From Opeltia flavorubescens (taxonomy: Eukaryota; Ascomycota; Lecanoromycetes; Teloschistales; Teloschistaceae): 64,000 bases of DNA. Positions 32,845 through 43,288 of the stretch are shown here, in pieces. The position numbers were made by a program, and so were the translations under genes. Numbering within the stretch: position 1 is the first letter of the stretch; every line of letters begins with the position of its first letter. The DNA lies in NCBI GenBank assembly GCA_000442125.1, contig KE546969.1, forward strand, positions 1,240,001 through 1,304,000. The letters are read 5' to 3'. The notes below the pieces were generated by a model. The model worked only from the letters and a program-made list of their open reading frames with translations. It did no database searches and was not told where the DNA came from.

Positions 32845-34511
32845 ATGATTACAAGGTTCAAGTTCGTCTTTCTTGGAGCCAGCCTCTTTGCTGCTCCATT
32901 GGTATCATGTATATCACCTTCTGAGATCCCTGCCGACACACCAATTGCCTCTTTGGTCTCCTCTGCGAAGACCAATCTTGCTCAAGGCAATGCGAACGAC
33001 GCTCTGACCTACTTTGACGTTGCCATATCCCGAGACCCTAAGAATTACCTTACCATCTTTCAGCGCGGTGCGACCTATCTTTCCCTAGGGAGGAACGCTC
33101 AAGCCAGTCGAGACTTCGACCAAGTCCTAAGTATACGACCAGACTTCGAGGGGGCATTGGTACAAAGGGCAAAGATAAAGAGCAAGAACGCAGATTGGGC
33201 GGGAGCGCGGAAAGACTATGAGACCGCTGGAAAATCTGGAGGCGCTGAGATTACTCAGCTGGATGAAGCTGAGGGGGCAGCTCGACTAGCTGTGGATGCC
33301 GAAAGGGCAGGCGATTGGGAGGCCTGCATCAGTAATGCGGGAACAGCGATTCTCGTGGCCGGTACAGCTTTAAGCTTAAGACAATTGCGAGCCAGATGTC
33401 GGTTCGAAAGAGGCGAGGTACTGGAGGGAACAAGTGACCTTGCGCATGTGCTACAGATTGCGCCAGAATCCGTTGAACCGCATCTGCAGATATCGTCGAT
33501 GATGTTCTACTCGGTCGGAGACATGGACAAGGGGCTGACGCAGATACGGAAATGTCTACATTCAGATCCTGAAAATAAAGCATGCAGCAGACTTTACAGA
33601 AGAGAAAGGCAGATTGAGAAGACGATGAAACAAGTGACGAACCTCAAAGACAAAAGGCAATACAACAGCGCTGTAAAGCTTCTAGTTCCCACAGGCGAGG
33701 ACGCTGGATTACTGCAAGATGTGAAGGAGGAAATGGAAGCAGGCAAAGCTGCTCGCTATATCCACGAAAATTCCCCTGACGAATTTTACGGTAGCCTCGT
33801 AGAATTAACGTGTGAATTGTACACAGAGGTACGTTTGTCTATCTACATCGTCCTCGCGACCCTCCGATTGACTGCCCCCTGCAGATGAACAACAAGAAGA
33901 GAGCCTCCCCTTATTGCGCCGATGCCCTCAAACATGATCCCCATTCCCTCTACGGCCTCATCGCCGAATCCCATCGCCAAATGGACGCTGAAGACTACGA
34001 AGCGGCAGTACAAACGCTCAGCCTCGCTTCGGAACACCACCCGTCTGCCCAGCAAATCCAGTCTCTCCTACAGAAAGCTCAAGTCCAACTCAAACGTTCA
34101 AAGACGAAAGACTACTACAAGGTTCTCAACGTTCCCAATGACGCTGATGAACGACAAATCAAGCGTGCCTACAGGACGCTCACGAAGCGGTACCATCCTG
34201 ACAAGACAGTTGCCCAAGGGGTACCGAAGGATGAAGCAGAAAAGAAGATGGCAGGAATTAATGAGGCTTACGAGGTTCTAAGTGATCCGGAGTTGAGGGC
34301 AAGGTTTGATAGGGGCGACGATCCGAACAGTCAAGAACAGCAAGGTCAACCATTCCACGGAAGCCCGTTCGGGCAGGGCCCTGGTGGACAGCAATTCTTC
34401 TTCCGGCAAGGGGGCGGTGGTGGTGGTGGTGGCGGTTTCCCGGGTGGAGGTTTCAAATTCCAGGCTGGCGGCGGTGGGTTCCAGTTTCCAGAAGGGTTTG
34501 CATTTCCTTAG
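32845..34511 (+). CDS. ER TPR-DnaJ co-chaperone, P58IPK/DNAJC3 type
   Basis: Exons 32845-33828 and 33885-34511 give 536 aa. Homologues sit in the ER lumen, bind unfolded proteins through TPR repeats and stimulate BiP/Kar2 ATPase. Seen: signal peptide (about 1-22), about nine TPR-like repeats (about 35-395; for example NANDALTYFDVAISRDPKNY and NAQASRDFDQVLSIRPDFE), a J domain (about 403-470) with the HPD triad at 432-434 in RYHPDKT, and a Gly/Phe-rich tail including a run of nine glycines. The tail ends FAFP, so there is no HDEL-type retention signal. The intron falls between TPR units. Confidence 0.93.
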
Positions 34512-34775
34512 AGGGCGTATCACCTTGAGATTGTCTTGATGGCGGCGCATTGGGACATGTTCGGCACGGGTATAGGCATAGGGACGGCGCAAAGCATAAT
34601 AGGATAACGTGTACGATGTGGCTGCATGTGGTAGAGCGGAGAGAACAAATCCTAGATTCGTTTTGCACAAATCACACGGCTCATCCTCCTCATCAGGAAG
34701 TTGCGCAAATAATCTAGCTTTAGATGACCACGTATGATGGCTCTTTCATAAAGCCGACTTTTGTCCAATAGCTGT

Positions 34776-36506
34776 CTACACTGGAGATTCCCCCATCCCT
34801 CCCTGCTGATCTTGAATCATTTCTACCAATCCTTGAATCCTCCCTGCGCTTCCTCTTAACCAGATCCTCTCATCAGGACCTTCACCTTTCCCCTTCCCCT
34901 TTCCCTTGCCAGCTTTCTTGGCTTTTTGTTCCCTCGCCTCGATCCCCTTTTCCACACTGTCCTGAAGGTCTTGACTCCAGTCAAGCCCGCAATGCCTCTG
35001 CAGTAACCTCAATAGTGTCTCTACGCAAAGGCTGACTTTTGCATTATCACTGATACTGCCGGTATTGGCTGGATAGCGTAGATAGCATCTTTCCAATGTA
35101 TCCTGCGTCAGATCATCGGTGAGAGGAAGGGGTGCGGAAGAAGCGATAAGGGAACGCAGTATGATCTGCGTGATGGAAGATGCAGCGGAGAGGTGTAGAT
35201 GCTGCATGCTCAAGGGTGAAACCAGGAGGAAGAATTGAGGCAGGGGCAGAGGTCGGATATGCTCAAGAAAGAGATCGTAGAGTGATGTTAGCGGAGTGAA
35301 GGTATTTGGCAGGAAGGCAGAGACTGTAGAGAGAAGAGAGAGGAGCCGCAAACGCAAGATGACTGATTGAGAGCCCCCGAGCGGTGCAGAAACATCGGGA
35401 ATGGAAGTAATTGAATCGATCATCAATGACTTAGTTGGCGATCCGGGGGGAGGAGTATCTTCGAGATCAGACGACGATGAGGTGTCGTTGCGCATATAGT
35501 CTCCCCAATCGCCAGCTTCGATGTCCAGCTTCGATTCGGCTTTCTTGATATCTGCGTCCTTCTTCCTTTCTTTGGTTTCATTTCGCCAGATCTCTGGAAA
35601 TTCCGCCGTCGACCTTGAAGATCCGTCGGCGAATATGGCACGAAGTATCCTGCGCTCTTGCCTAGCTGTGGTATCACCAGCTGAAAGATATCGCACAATG
35701 ATGCTACTGCATCTTGAATCCTCTTCGCCATCTTCGTCCTCGGCGTGCATGTGAGCCCTCAGGGTCCAGTCTTGATCTAGAACATCAATCATGTATTCTA
35801 GCCACGGCTGCCATCTTTGCCATCTCCTCTCGTGCAATATACTACAAACGAAGGTCCATCCGACTACATGCCAGAAATCCTGCGCTTTTGTCCAGACCGA
35901 GCCAGCATTTGCCAAATCAGCATTGATACTGTTCAGATCATCTTTTGTAGGACTGCCACTATCTCCGGTGGTCCTCCTTCGTGAAGCGCCCCGACGTGAT
36001 GTTGTTCCGACCGTGGAAAAAGCAAATGCTTCCTGCAAGGTACCATTGATTGGTCCTACGAGGCTTAGGATTAAGCGAAGGTATTTAAAAGCAAGAACCG
36101 AAGCTTGGACACGATCTTCTGTTTGTGCTCTTGTAGTAAGAGACGGGTGGACGACTAATGTTGCGGCCAAGGCAAGTTGTTCGGGAGGAGGCAGGAAGGC
36201 AGGTCGAGGGGGGTTTGACGAGGTTCCTAGTGTAAGTAATGAGATCAGGCTGTTGAGTGCTGGCACATCTGGTATTTCTCGTCAATACTAACAGTCAAAT
36301 TTGAGAGTTCAAGACGGACAAAGGCCTTCCTCGAAGTATATAATGCAGCGCTCACAGAGTTCGTACGGAAGGAGCTTGACTCTTCGAAATGTTGGTGGAG
36401 CTTCATAGTGTATACTAGGCCGTGTCGACGTCGATGTAGATGTTCCATCAGAACCGATACTATGTGCCGAAGGATTAGAACGTAAGGATCTCGACCGAAA
36501 AGACAT
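34776..36506 (-). CDS. Unrecognised fungal protein
   Basis: Exons 36506-36356 and 36268-34776 give 547 aa from the ATG at 36506 (MSFRSRSLRSN); an in-frame ATG at 36563 would add 19 residues. The join is supported by a GTGAGC donor, a TACCAG acceptor and exact phase, giving LLPYEL|YVPALNSLISLLTL. The body is mostly helical with Leu-rich segments (about 50-200 and 345-470), a Trp-rich stretch (WHVVGWTF...RRWQRWQPWLEYM), a charged disordered region with Ser/Asp runs (about 285-330), and a C-terminal Gly/Lys repeat (GKGKGKGKGEG). No signal peptide or catalytic motif is seen. I do not recognise the family; helical scaffold-like proteins look like this. Confidence 0.75.
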
Positions 36507-36790
36507 TATCTGCTTACATACTTTAGATCTGGGAGTATCCCACTTTTCGAGTGTGGGGGACATTGGCGACGCGACCAGATAGACGCGCTAAGATAAGATT
36601 AAGATAGATTGCATCTTCACCCGCCTTACCCCGCGGACCTCGGCATCTATCAATCGATAGAACTCGTTCGTCCGAGGTCGTTCTCCGCCTTTACTCTGTT
36701 GATTTTGCCGCCCAATGTCATCCTGCTTGGTAGTCCTTAACACATGAATTTGTTTCAACCAATGAACATTACAATCTAACATCCTCTCAA

Positions 36791-38540
36791 ATGGAGTCCA
36801 CGATCGGAGAGCTCAAGTATACCCCTGTCGATACGATTCCAGCCGTAGCAGCTGGTGTTCGCAATGCCTTCAATTCTCACAAGACCAAACCTATCGATTT
36901 CCGTTTGACTCAATTACGAAAGCTCTATTGGGGGTAAAGCCCTTTCACAATTCACTCCGTTGTTCTCGGTTGCTGAAACTTGGCAATATAGCATTGTAGA
37001 CAACGAAGCCGCCCTTGTCCAAGCTTGCAAGCAGGATCTTGGGAAAGGAACATTCGAGACGTATCTCGTCGAGATAGACTGGTGCAAGAATGACATCATC
37101 TTCGTCACGAAAAACCTGGAGAAATGGATGAAAGACGAGAGTGCGCCGGATATACCGCTTGCGAACAAACTTCTGAGTCCAAGATTCAGGAAGGACCCTC
37201 TGGGTGCTGTTTTGATCATCGGGTATGGCTACATGAGGTAACATGATTAGATTGAAATGGCCTTGCTGATTATTCGAAAGACCTTACAACTTTCCTATGA
37301 ACCTCTCTATTACACCACTCATTGGAGCGATTGCCGCTGGATGCACGGCTATCCTGAAGCCCAGCGAGAACGCACCCAACGTGGCTAGAGTCTTGCAGCA
37401 CGTAATTGAGACCTCGATCGACGCTTCGTGCTATGGCGTTGTCCAAGGTGCGGTCACTGAAACCAGTGCACTGCTGGATGAGAAGTGGGATAAGATCTTC
37501 TACACTGGGGGTGCAACTGTTGCGAAGATCATTGCAAAGAAAGCCGCCGAAACTCTCACACCAGTCACGCTAGAATTGGGAGGTCGAAATCCTGCCATCG
37601 TTACGAAAAATGCAAACGTGAGGCTGGCGGCAAGGCGGCTCCTTTGGGGAAAAACCCATAACGCTGGCCAAGTTTGCATATCGCAAAACTATACCATGGT
37701 CGATAAGGAGATATTAGATGCATTCATTGCGGAAACGAAGGCTGCAATAAAGCTGTTCTACCCAAATGGAGCAAAGAATACAGACGATTATGGGCGAATT
37801 GTCAATGGTAGGCAGTGGTCGCGGGTAAAGAAAATGCTTGATGAGACCAAGGGCAAGATCGTTATTGGTGGCGATATGGACGAGAGCCAGCAGTACATTG
37901 AACCTACCGTCATCTTAGTAGACAGTCCAAAAGATTCGCTACTTGCAGAAGAAAGCTTCGGACCCCTCATGCCGATTCTGCCAATTGAGGACTTGGATAC
38001 GGCTATCCGCATTGCCAGTGAAGTGCACCGTACGCCACTCGGCTTGTATCCGTTCGGCAACAAGCAGGAAACTGACCGCGTCATGCGGGAAGTCCAGTCT
38101 GGTGGTGTTTCGGTGAACGACTCCCTATTCCATGGCTCGATTCCGACCCTTCCTTTCGGCGGAGTAGGTGATTCGGGTCAGGGAGCGTACAGGGGTAGGA
38201 GCAGTTTCGACTGTTTTTCACATCGTCGAAGCGTGATAACGACTCCTGGATGGATGGAAGGCCTCCTCGATGTTCGATACCCACCATACGAGGGCAAGCT
38301 TGCCAAGTTCAGGATGATGAACGAACTTAAACCGGACTTCGATCGCGAGGGAAAAGTGAAGTTCAGTCTCATCTCATATATCCTCAGTCTGGGCGCTGGC
38401 AGCAAGACAGGGGGCCTTGTACGATATGCCGTGGTCCTGCTCGGTAAGTTTCATGCTACTACAACTACATTGGATTTTGCTAAAGTATGTTAGCCGCTTT
38501 TGGCTTGAGACAGTATCTGGAGAATGGACTGAAGTCGTAG
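36791..38540 (+). CDS. hfd1: Fatty aldehyde dehydrogenase HFD1 (ALDH3-like)
   Basis: Exons 36791-36933, 36992-37222, 37281-38443 and 38494-38540 give 527 aa. The enzyme oxidises long-chain aldehydes with NAD, including hexadecenal from sphingolipid breakdown; yeast Hfd1 also serves ubiquinone precursor synthesis. Seen: PYNFPMNLSITPLIGAIAAG substrate/NAD segment, the general base Glu in LELGG, the catalytic Cys257 in AGQVCIS, and a hydrophobic C-terminal tail (RYAVVLLAAFGLRQYL) typical of membrane-anchored ALDH3 enzymes. The tail is completed only by the 47-nt last exon, which has a strong GTAAGT donor before it. Residue count and motif order match the family. Confidence 0.95.
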
Positions 38541-39194
38541 AGCTGTCATAATACCTGATGCGGAACCTGATGTCCCTAATTCTTGGAATCGTACGAAGAG
38601 GATGCTATCATTTATTTAGCGCTGTGATTGCTTTTGTTCTCTTGCTTGTGGTAGGTTGGACTACCAGAATATATACCTTTATAATATCATCTCTGTGATG
38701 CCATTGCTTACGCATTGATCAAAAGGAGCGACAGGCTGAAAGGATCTAACTGTAGGTATCTAGTCAACTATATGTTTGAGCATTGGACCGTCAGGCGATT
38801 GCTTACTCGCTACTGGCCAAATATAAGTGTTCTACCGCGTCGAATCCTGATCATGCTATGCTTCAATTCAATCTCACAGACTAGTCATAAAGCATCAGTG
38901 AGTTCGTTCTGGTAATCTTACAATCGATTGCGAAATGGACCGTGTCCCATATCCGACAACGACCAATAGAAAAATTAAGGTTGTAAGGGTGCTTCGACTG
39001 ATGTGAAGTTACTGTCTCGGTTCATTCATGATCCATTGTGTGCTCCTGGCTTGTAAATGTGAACCATCGATACCACGACCCACCTCGAGCTCTTTCAAGC
39101 TGCAAGTTTCATGATTTCAGTGTCCCGCAAGATCTTCCGTGTCAGCGTTCCGTTTCGCAACTTTCACCTCATTTCCGGCCAGGTAAGATCTTTC
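38541..39194. other. Spacer between HFD1 and the HAD gene
   Basis: About 650 bp, AT-richer, with HFD1 3' UTR and the promoter of the HAD gene. The last 84 bp may be coding if the upstream ATG at 39111 is used. No other gene seen. Confidence 0.5.
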
Positions 39195-40314
39195 ATGGCA
39201 AGTCACGAGCAAAGACCTCGGAAAATCTTCGCGCCGCTCGATCCCAGTAGGCATGATGAGCGTAAAGCGCCAGTGCTTCAAGGGATAATCTTTGACGTTG
39301 ATGGGACGCTATGGTACGCATCTATCTCTCGAGTTTCATTGTCATGGGTTCTTTGATCTGTTAAAGGAAGGGATGTTACATCGCTGTCTAAGAAAGCAAG
39401 AGTTTTACCATCCCGTTATTTATGAACGTCTTCGTGTCTCAAGTTCGCGTCTTCATATTCCAATATATCAAGGAACACATTTTCTGTTTGGATTCACCCT
39501 ATCACAATACTCGAACGGAAATCCGACTGATTTTCTCGCTCATCCAGTAAACCGCAATCTTACATGTTCAAGCAAATGAGGTGCTCTCTTCCTTTTCTCT
39601 CCGTGTAGTCCATACTCTATTTCAGGACCAGAGCAATGCTAAACCCCTACCTCCGCTTATAGAGAAGTCCTCGGTATCCCCAAATCAACCGACATTCTGG
39701 ACCATATTCATTCCTTACCTCAGCCTGCACAAGACGAGGCTCAAACAGCCATCCGGTCCATCGAAAGCGCGGCAATGGTTGAGCAAGAACCGCAGCCGGG
39801 TCTGAATGAGTTAATATCGTACCTGGAAACCCGAGGCTTGAGGATGGCATTATGTACCCGGAACTTCGAGTCAGTAAATTCTTATATCCACCTCGGTTAC
39901 GGTAGCATCTTGCTTTCAATAAGCTTTAGCTACCTGCCCTCTAATTTCTTTGTCTGATACACGAGTTGTCCGATGTACAGTGCACCGGTCACACACCTCC
40001 TACAAACCTTCCTCCCCGACAAGACTTTCTCCCCAATCGTCACCCGTGAATTTCGGCCCCCAAAACCGGATCCCGCGGGTATCTTGCACATAGCTCAAGC
40101 TTGGGGACTTGAAGATGGGGCGGAACGTGTGATCATGGTGGGGGATTCAATAGATGACATGACGGCTGGGTATAAAGCCGGAGCGGCCACCGTGTTACTT
40201 TCAAGTAAGGATAATGAGGGGTTGGAGATAAATGGTTATACGGGACGATCGATTGAGAGGCTGGACGACTTGGTGGGGATATTGGAAGTAGGATTTGAGG
40301 AAAGAGATAGGTGA
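39195..40314 (+). CDS. HAD-superfamily phosphatase
   Basis: Exons 39195-39313, 39548-39580, 39663-39869 and 39981-40314 give 230 aa. Seen: motif I DVDGTLC with the nucleophile Asp34 and Asp36 (split by intron 1 within the Cys codon), CKPQSYMFKQMRE on the 33-nt exon 2, motif II in MALCTRNF, a motif III Lys in FRPPKPDP, and motif IV VGDSIDDM. All four HAD motifs are present, so it should be an active small-molecule or sugar/nucleotide phosphatase; the substrate is unknown. It resembles yeast YOR131C from memory. An in-frame ATG at 39111 would add 28 residues rich in Arg, Ser and Phe, like a mitochondrial presequence. Intron 1 is unusually long here (234 nt). Confidence 0.88.
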
Positions 40315-40444
40315 TGAGGAAAAAGTTGGCGTTTAGGGATTGATATTGTCATTTCAATCTCCCGATGATAAGACCTGGCTCGCTCATGTTGTACATATGT
40401 ACATAATATACATATCGCTGTGTGTATCCCTACACATCGATTTT

Positions 40445-41685
40445 TCACCTAGTAAGGGTTCTCTGCCTGCTTTGTCCCCTTGGTGGCTGTATCGCAGCTG
40501 CAGCCGGTGTCCGTAAAGCCACCGTCTCCAACATCTTCTCAATAATTTGCGGTCCATCGACTAATTGGCCCGCTTCCTTTCTCTCCTGATCCTTCAACGC
40601 TCTTTGCCGCCAATTCGCTTCCAGTTGCTCCTTCCTCTGCTCGGTCATCTTCCATTTTTCCGGGAACTCCAGCTTTGGTTTCCACTTATGATGCCTGAAA
40701 TCCATAGGTATGTCCTCAAACATATCGGTTGGGTCCTTTGCCTCCGCCATCAAGGTGTCTACCAGATCTCCTAGGTACCTCTTGTTCTGCGCCTGCGTCT
40801 CAAACATCTCGCAGCTCATTTTCACAAGGTCGGTTTCGGGATTGTAGCGGACACCAACTAGTTTGACAAATTTGATGCGTTGGGCTTCTGTCAAATCAGG
40901 GAGGTCACGTGTACAAAATTCAAGAACGATTTTTTTCGCGGCGGGGTGCGTTTCACCCATGTATGTCGTGTAGCGGAAACGGAGGGGTTTATCTTTTGAA
41001 GGGAGTTCGAAGGGTTTTGCATATTCTGTTGTCAAACAAACATTAGCTTATTAATCGCTGGCCATGGACTGTTGTTGATACGAGGGTTCGTGCGAGTAAA
41101 CATACTGCCTAGCATGGGCATTTCCCATGCTGCTATCCTCGCATACTCTCTGATCTCCCTGTGCTGCTCTAGCTCTCCGTGCGCGATAGATGAAATGTCA
41201 TCACCATCGAACTCGTCATCCTCACCCGAATTTTGTTCATCCACTTCGCCCATAGCCATCAGGCCTGGTGTGATCCTCGGACGAGGTCCTGGCGGTGGAA
41301 AGCCTCGCTGAATTTCTGAAACTGCTTCACTGACAAGCCCTTGCAACTCAGACTCCACAGCAGGCGATGTCATGTGCTCGTACTCTACCTTCCTAAATTC
41401 GGAGTATTCCTTACAATCCTTCTGAAATTGTATCTTCTCTTCGGGAGAAAGGGGATCATAATGTTGACGGCCTTCTGCATTTAAATCCTCGTAATCGAAG
41501 GTGTAGGGTTCTGGAGGCTCTTTGCTTGAACTCGAGTCGTCTTCGTCCGGGATCCGAAGATTGTAGGTCGGAGTCGAGTGAAACAGTCGGCAAGACGGGA
41601 GGTATATCCATTGCTTTCTTCGATAAGGTCTTCGGCTAGAAGCTCGGAGTAAGACCGGCCTAAGTCGATTGAAAGTGGCTGCCAT
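40445..41685 (-). CDS. rsm24: Mitochondrial small ribosomal subunit protein mS35 (Rsm24)
   Basis: Exons 41685-41106 and 41025-40445 give 386 aa. mS35 is a mitochondrion-specific protein of the 37S subunit. Seen: an Arg-rich, acid-free N-terminus (RPVLLRASSRRPYRRKQW) that acts as a presequence, an acidic linker, and the conserved core PFELPSKDKPLRFRYTTYMGETHPAAKKIVLEF followed by DLPDLTEAQRIKFVKLVG and a helical, charged C-terminus. The intron (GTATGT...ACAACAG, 80 nt) joins LGK|YAKPF in phase. It is divergent from ALG13, 162 bp away. Confidence 0.93.
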
Positions 41686-41847
41686 AGGCTTCTAAGAATT
41701 GAAATCTTAAAATGATATCTATGATGTTCGGATTTCACATAAGCTGTACGGTAGGCTTTTCCGACGTCCAATGCAGAACCCAGCTGCCCAGATAGAAACA
41801 TAGCTCGACATCGTTCAAATCATGTATAATGCCTACCCATCGCAGGC
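41686..41847. promoter_or_regulatory. Divergent promoter of mS35 and ALG13
   Basis: 162 bp between two start codons that point away from each other; both promoters must fit in or overlap the neighbouring gene. Confidence 0.65.
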
Positions 41848-42549
41848 ATGATACAGAAAGTCTGCTTTGTTACGATTGGTGCAACGGCAGCATTTGACCG
41901 GTTGCTTAAAGCTGTCTTGACTAGCCAGTTTTTCCAAGCATTGCAAGCACTAGGGTATACAAACTTGCGGTTACAGTATGGGACAAACGGCCAGAAAATC
42001 CTAGAGGAGTCTTGCGCTATAGATGACTTGGGTGTCGCGAGACCGTATGGCATAGAAGTTAGCGGGTTTGATTTCAATACGAGAGGACTGGGCCAGGAGA
42101 TGTGGGTAACTAAAGCAGCCGAAGGCAGGGCAGAGGGTGTCGTGATTAGCCATGCTGGTATGCTTGGTCGGCGTTCCAAGTAGTAAAGTCTACGCCATGT
42201 TCACGAAGCTCATAAGTCTAGGTTCTGGCTCGGTTCTCGATGCCCTTCGCATTCGAGTACCGCTCATTGTGGTTCCAAATTCCGCCTTACTACACAACCA
42301 TCAAGTAGAACTGGCAGAAGAATTATCAAAACAGGGCTTTCTAGTCCATGGCCATCTAGAGTTCGCGTTTAGTATGTTGCTTCCTATAACATACGCTGAC
42401 AAATATATAGTAATTTACCAAAGGCGCTTAGGGAGTCCGAAGTGCATCGAAAGAAACTGCAAGCTTGGCCTCCGAACAATCGCCAAGCTGATCCGTCTGG
42501 AAGGGGCCTGGCTGGAGTCATGGATGAGGAAATGGGATTCTTCGATTGA
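41848..42549 (+). CDS. alg13: UDP-N-acetylglucosamine transferase subunit ALG13
   Basis: Exons 41848-42157, 42222-42360 and 42411-42549 give 195 aa, the usual length. Alg13 is the soluble catalytic half that docks to membrane-bound Alg14 on the ER face and adds the second GlcNAc to dolichol-PP-GlcNAc in N-glycan precursor synthesis. Seen: start MIQKVCFVTIGATAAFDRLL, the C-terminal nucleotide-sugar half of a GT28 fold with VVISHAGSGSVLDALR, PLIVVPNSALLHNHQVELAEEL, and a short C-terminal tail ending MDEEMGFFD. Intron 2 has an unusual donor GTTCGC, with a good branch point (GCTGAC) and a TATATAG acceptor. Confidence 0.95.
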
Positions 42550-43288
42550 ACGGGACTGTGAAATTGAGCATTTCATATATTTCTACGGCATCGTATTTCA
42601 TTTGAGATCAGAGAGAATGGCATGCTATGGTGTTTCAATGAACGGAATACTTGTTTCTTCGAAAGTTCTTGACTATTCTACGGCTATGTACTGCAGGTTT
42701 CTTTTTTGTTATTCGGTGGTTTGAAGTGAGAGTGCTGTTCCAATCGTAAGCACTGCATACAACGCCCACGTGTGCAGCGGCTGAGGTAGTGTTCCCGACT
42801 TTCAAGCACTAAGTTTGGCCGAATGAAGAGATGAACTAATGATCATGGCAAAGAAGCACTTGGTTGTAAGAATGAGATGGTCAGACTGATCAGATGTCAG
42901 AGAACTGATATCTAAGATATGATTCTGGTATGACACTGCAAACTGGAGAAGAAGAAAGAAAAGATCCATATCCGGAAAAATAATAGGAAAGGAAGTAATC
43001 ATCGCCTTCTTGCTTTTGTATCAACTGCTGTTCCAGGGTTCCAGCCACGGTCTGAAAATGAGACGAGATTGGTGCCCATGAAAATGGATGATCGATAACC
43101 TGATGACTGGTCGATCAAAGCGAGCAGCCCGGAGCATGTGAAGATAATCAAAGAAAAAGAAAAGAAAAGTACGAATCATTCTGCAGCCGTGGGCTGCTGT
43201 AGCGATCTCTCACGAAATGCATGCCTTCCTCGATCACTTTGCCTCGTGTACGCTCACCTCGTCTACGACGCCCTCGTCAGTTCGTACC
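42550..43288. other. Convergent 3' spacer
   Basis: 739 bp between ALG13 (plus) and the CCCH gene (minus), more than two ordinary 3' UTRs need. Short frames inside lack family resemblance or splice support. No RNA gene recognised. Confidence 0.5.

Noticed and set aside
42550-43288. Possible extra gene between ALG13 and the CCCH gene
   Set aside because: No frame with family resemblance or a consistent start; I regard it as 3' UTR.
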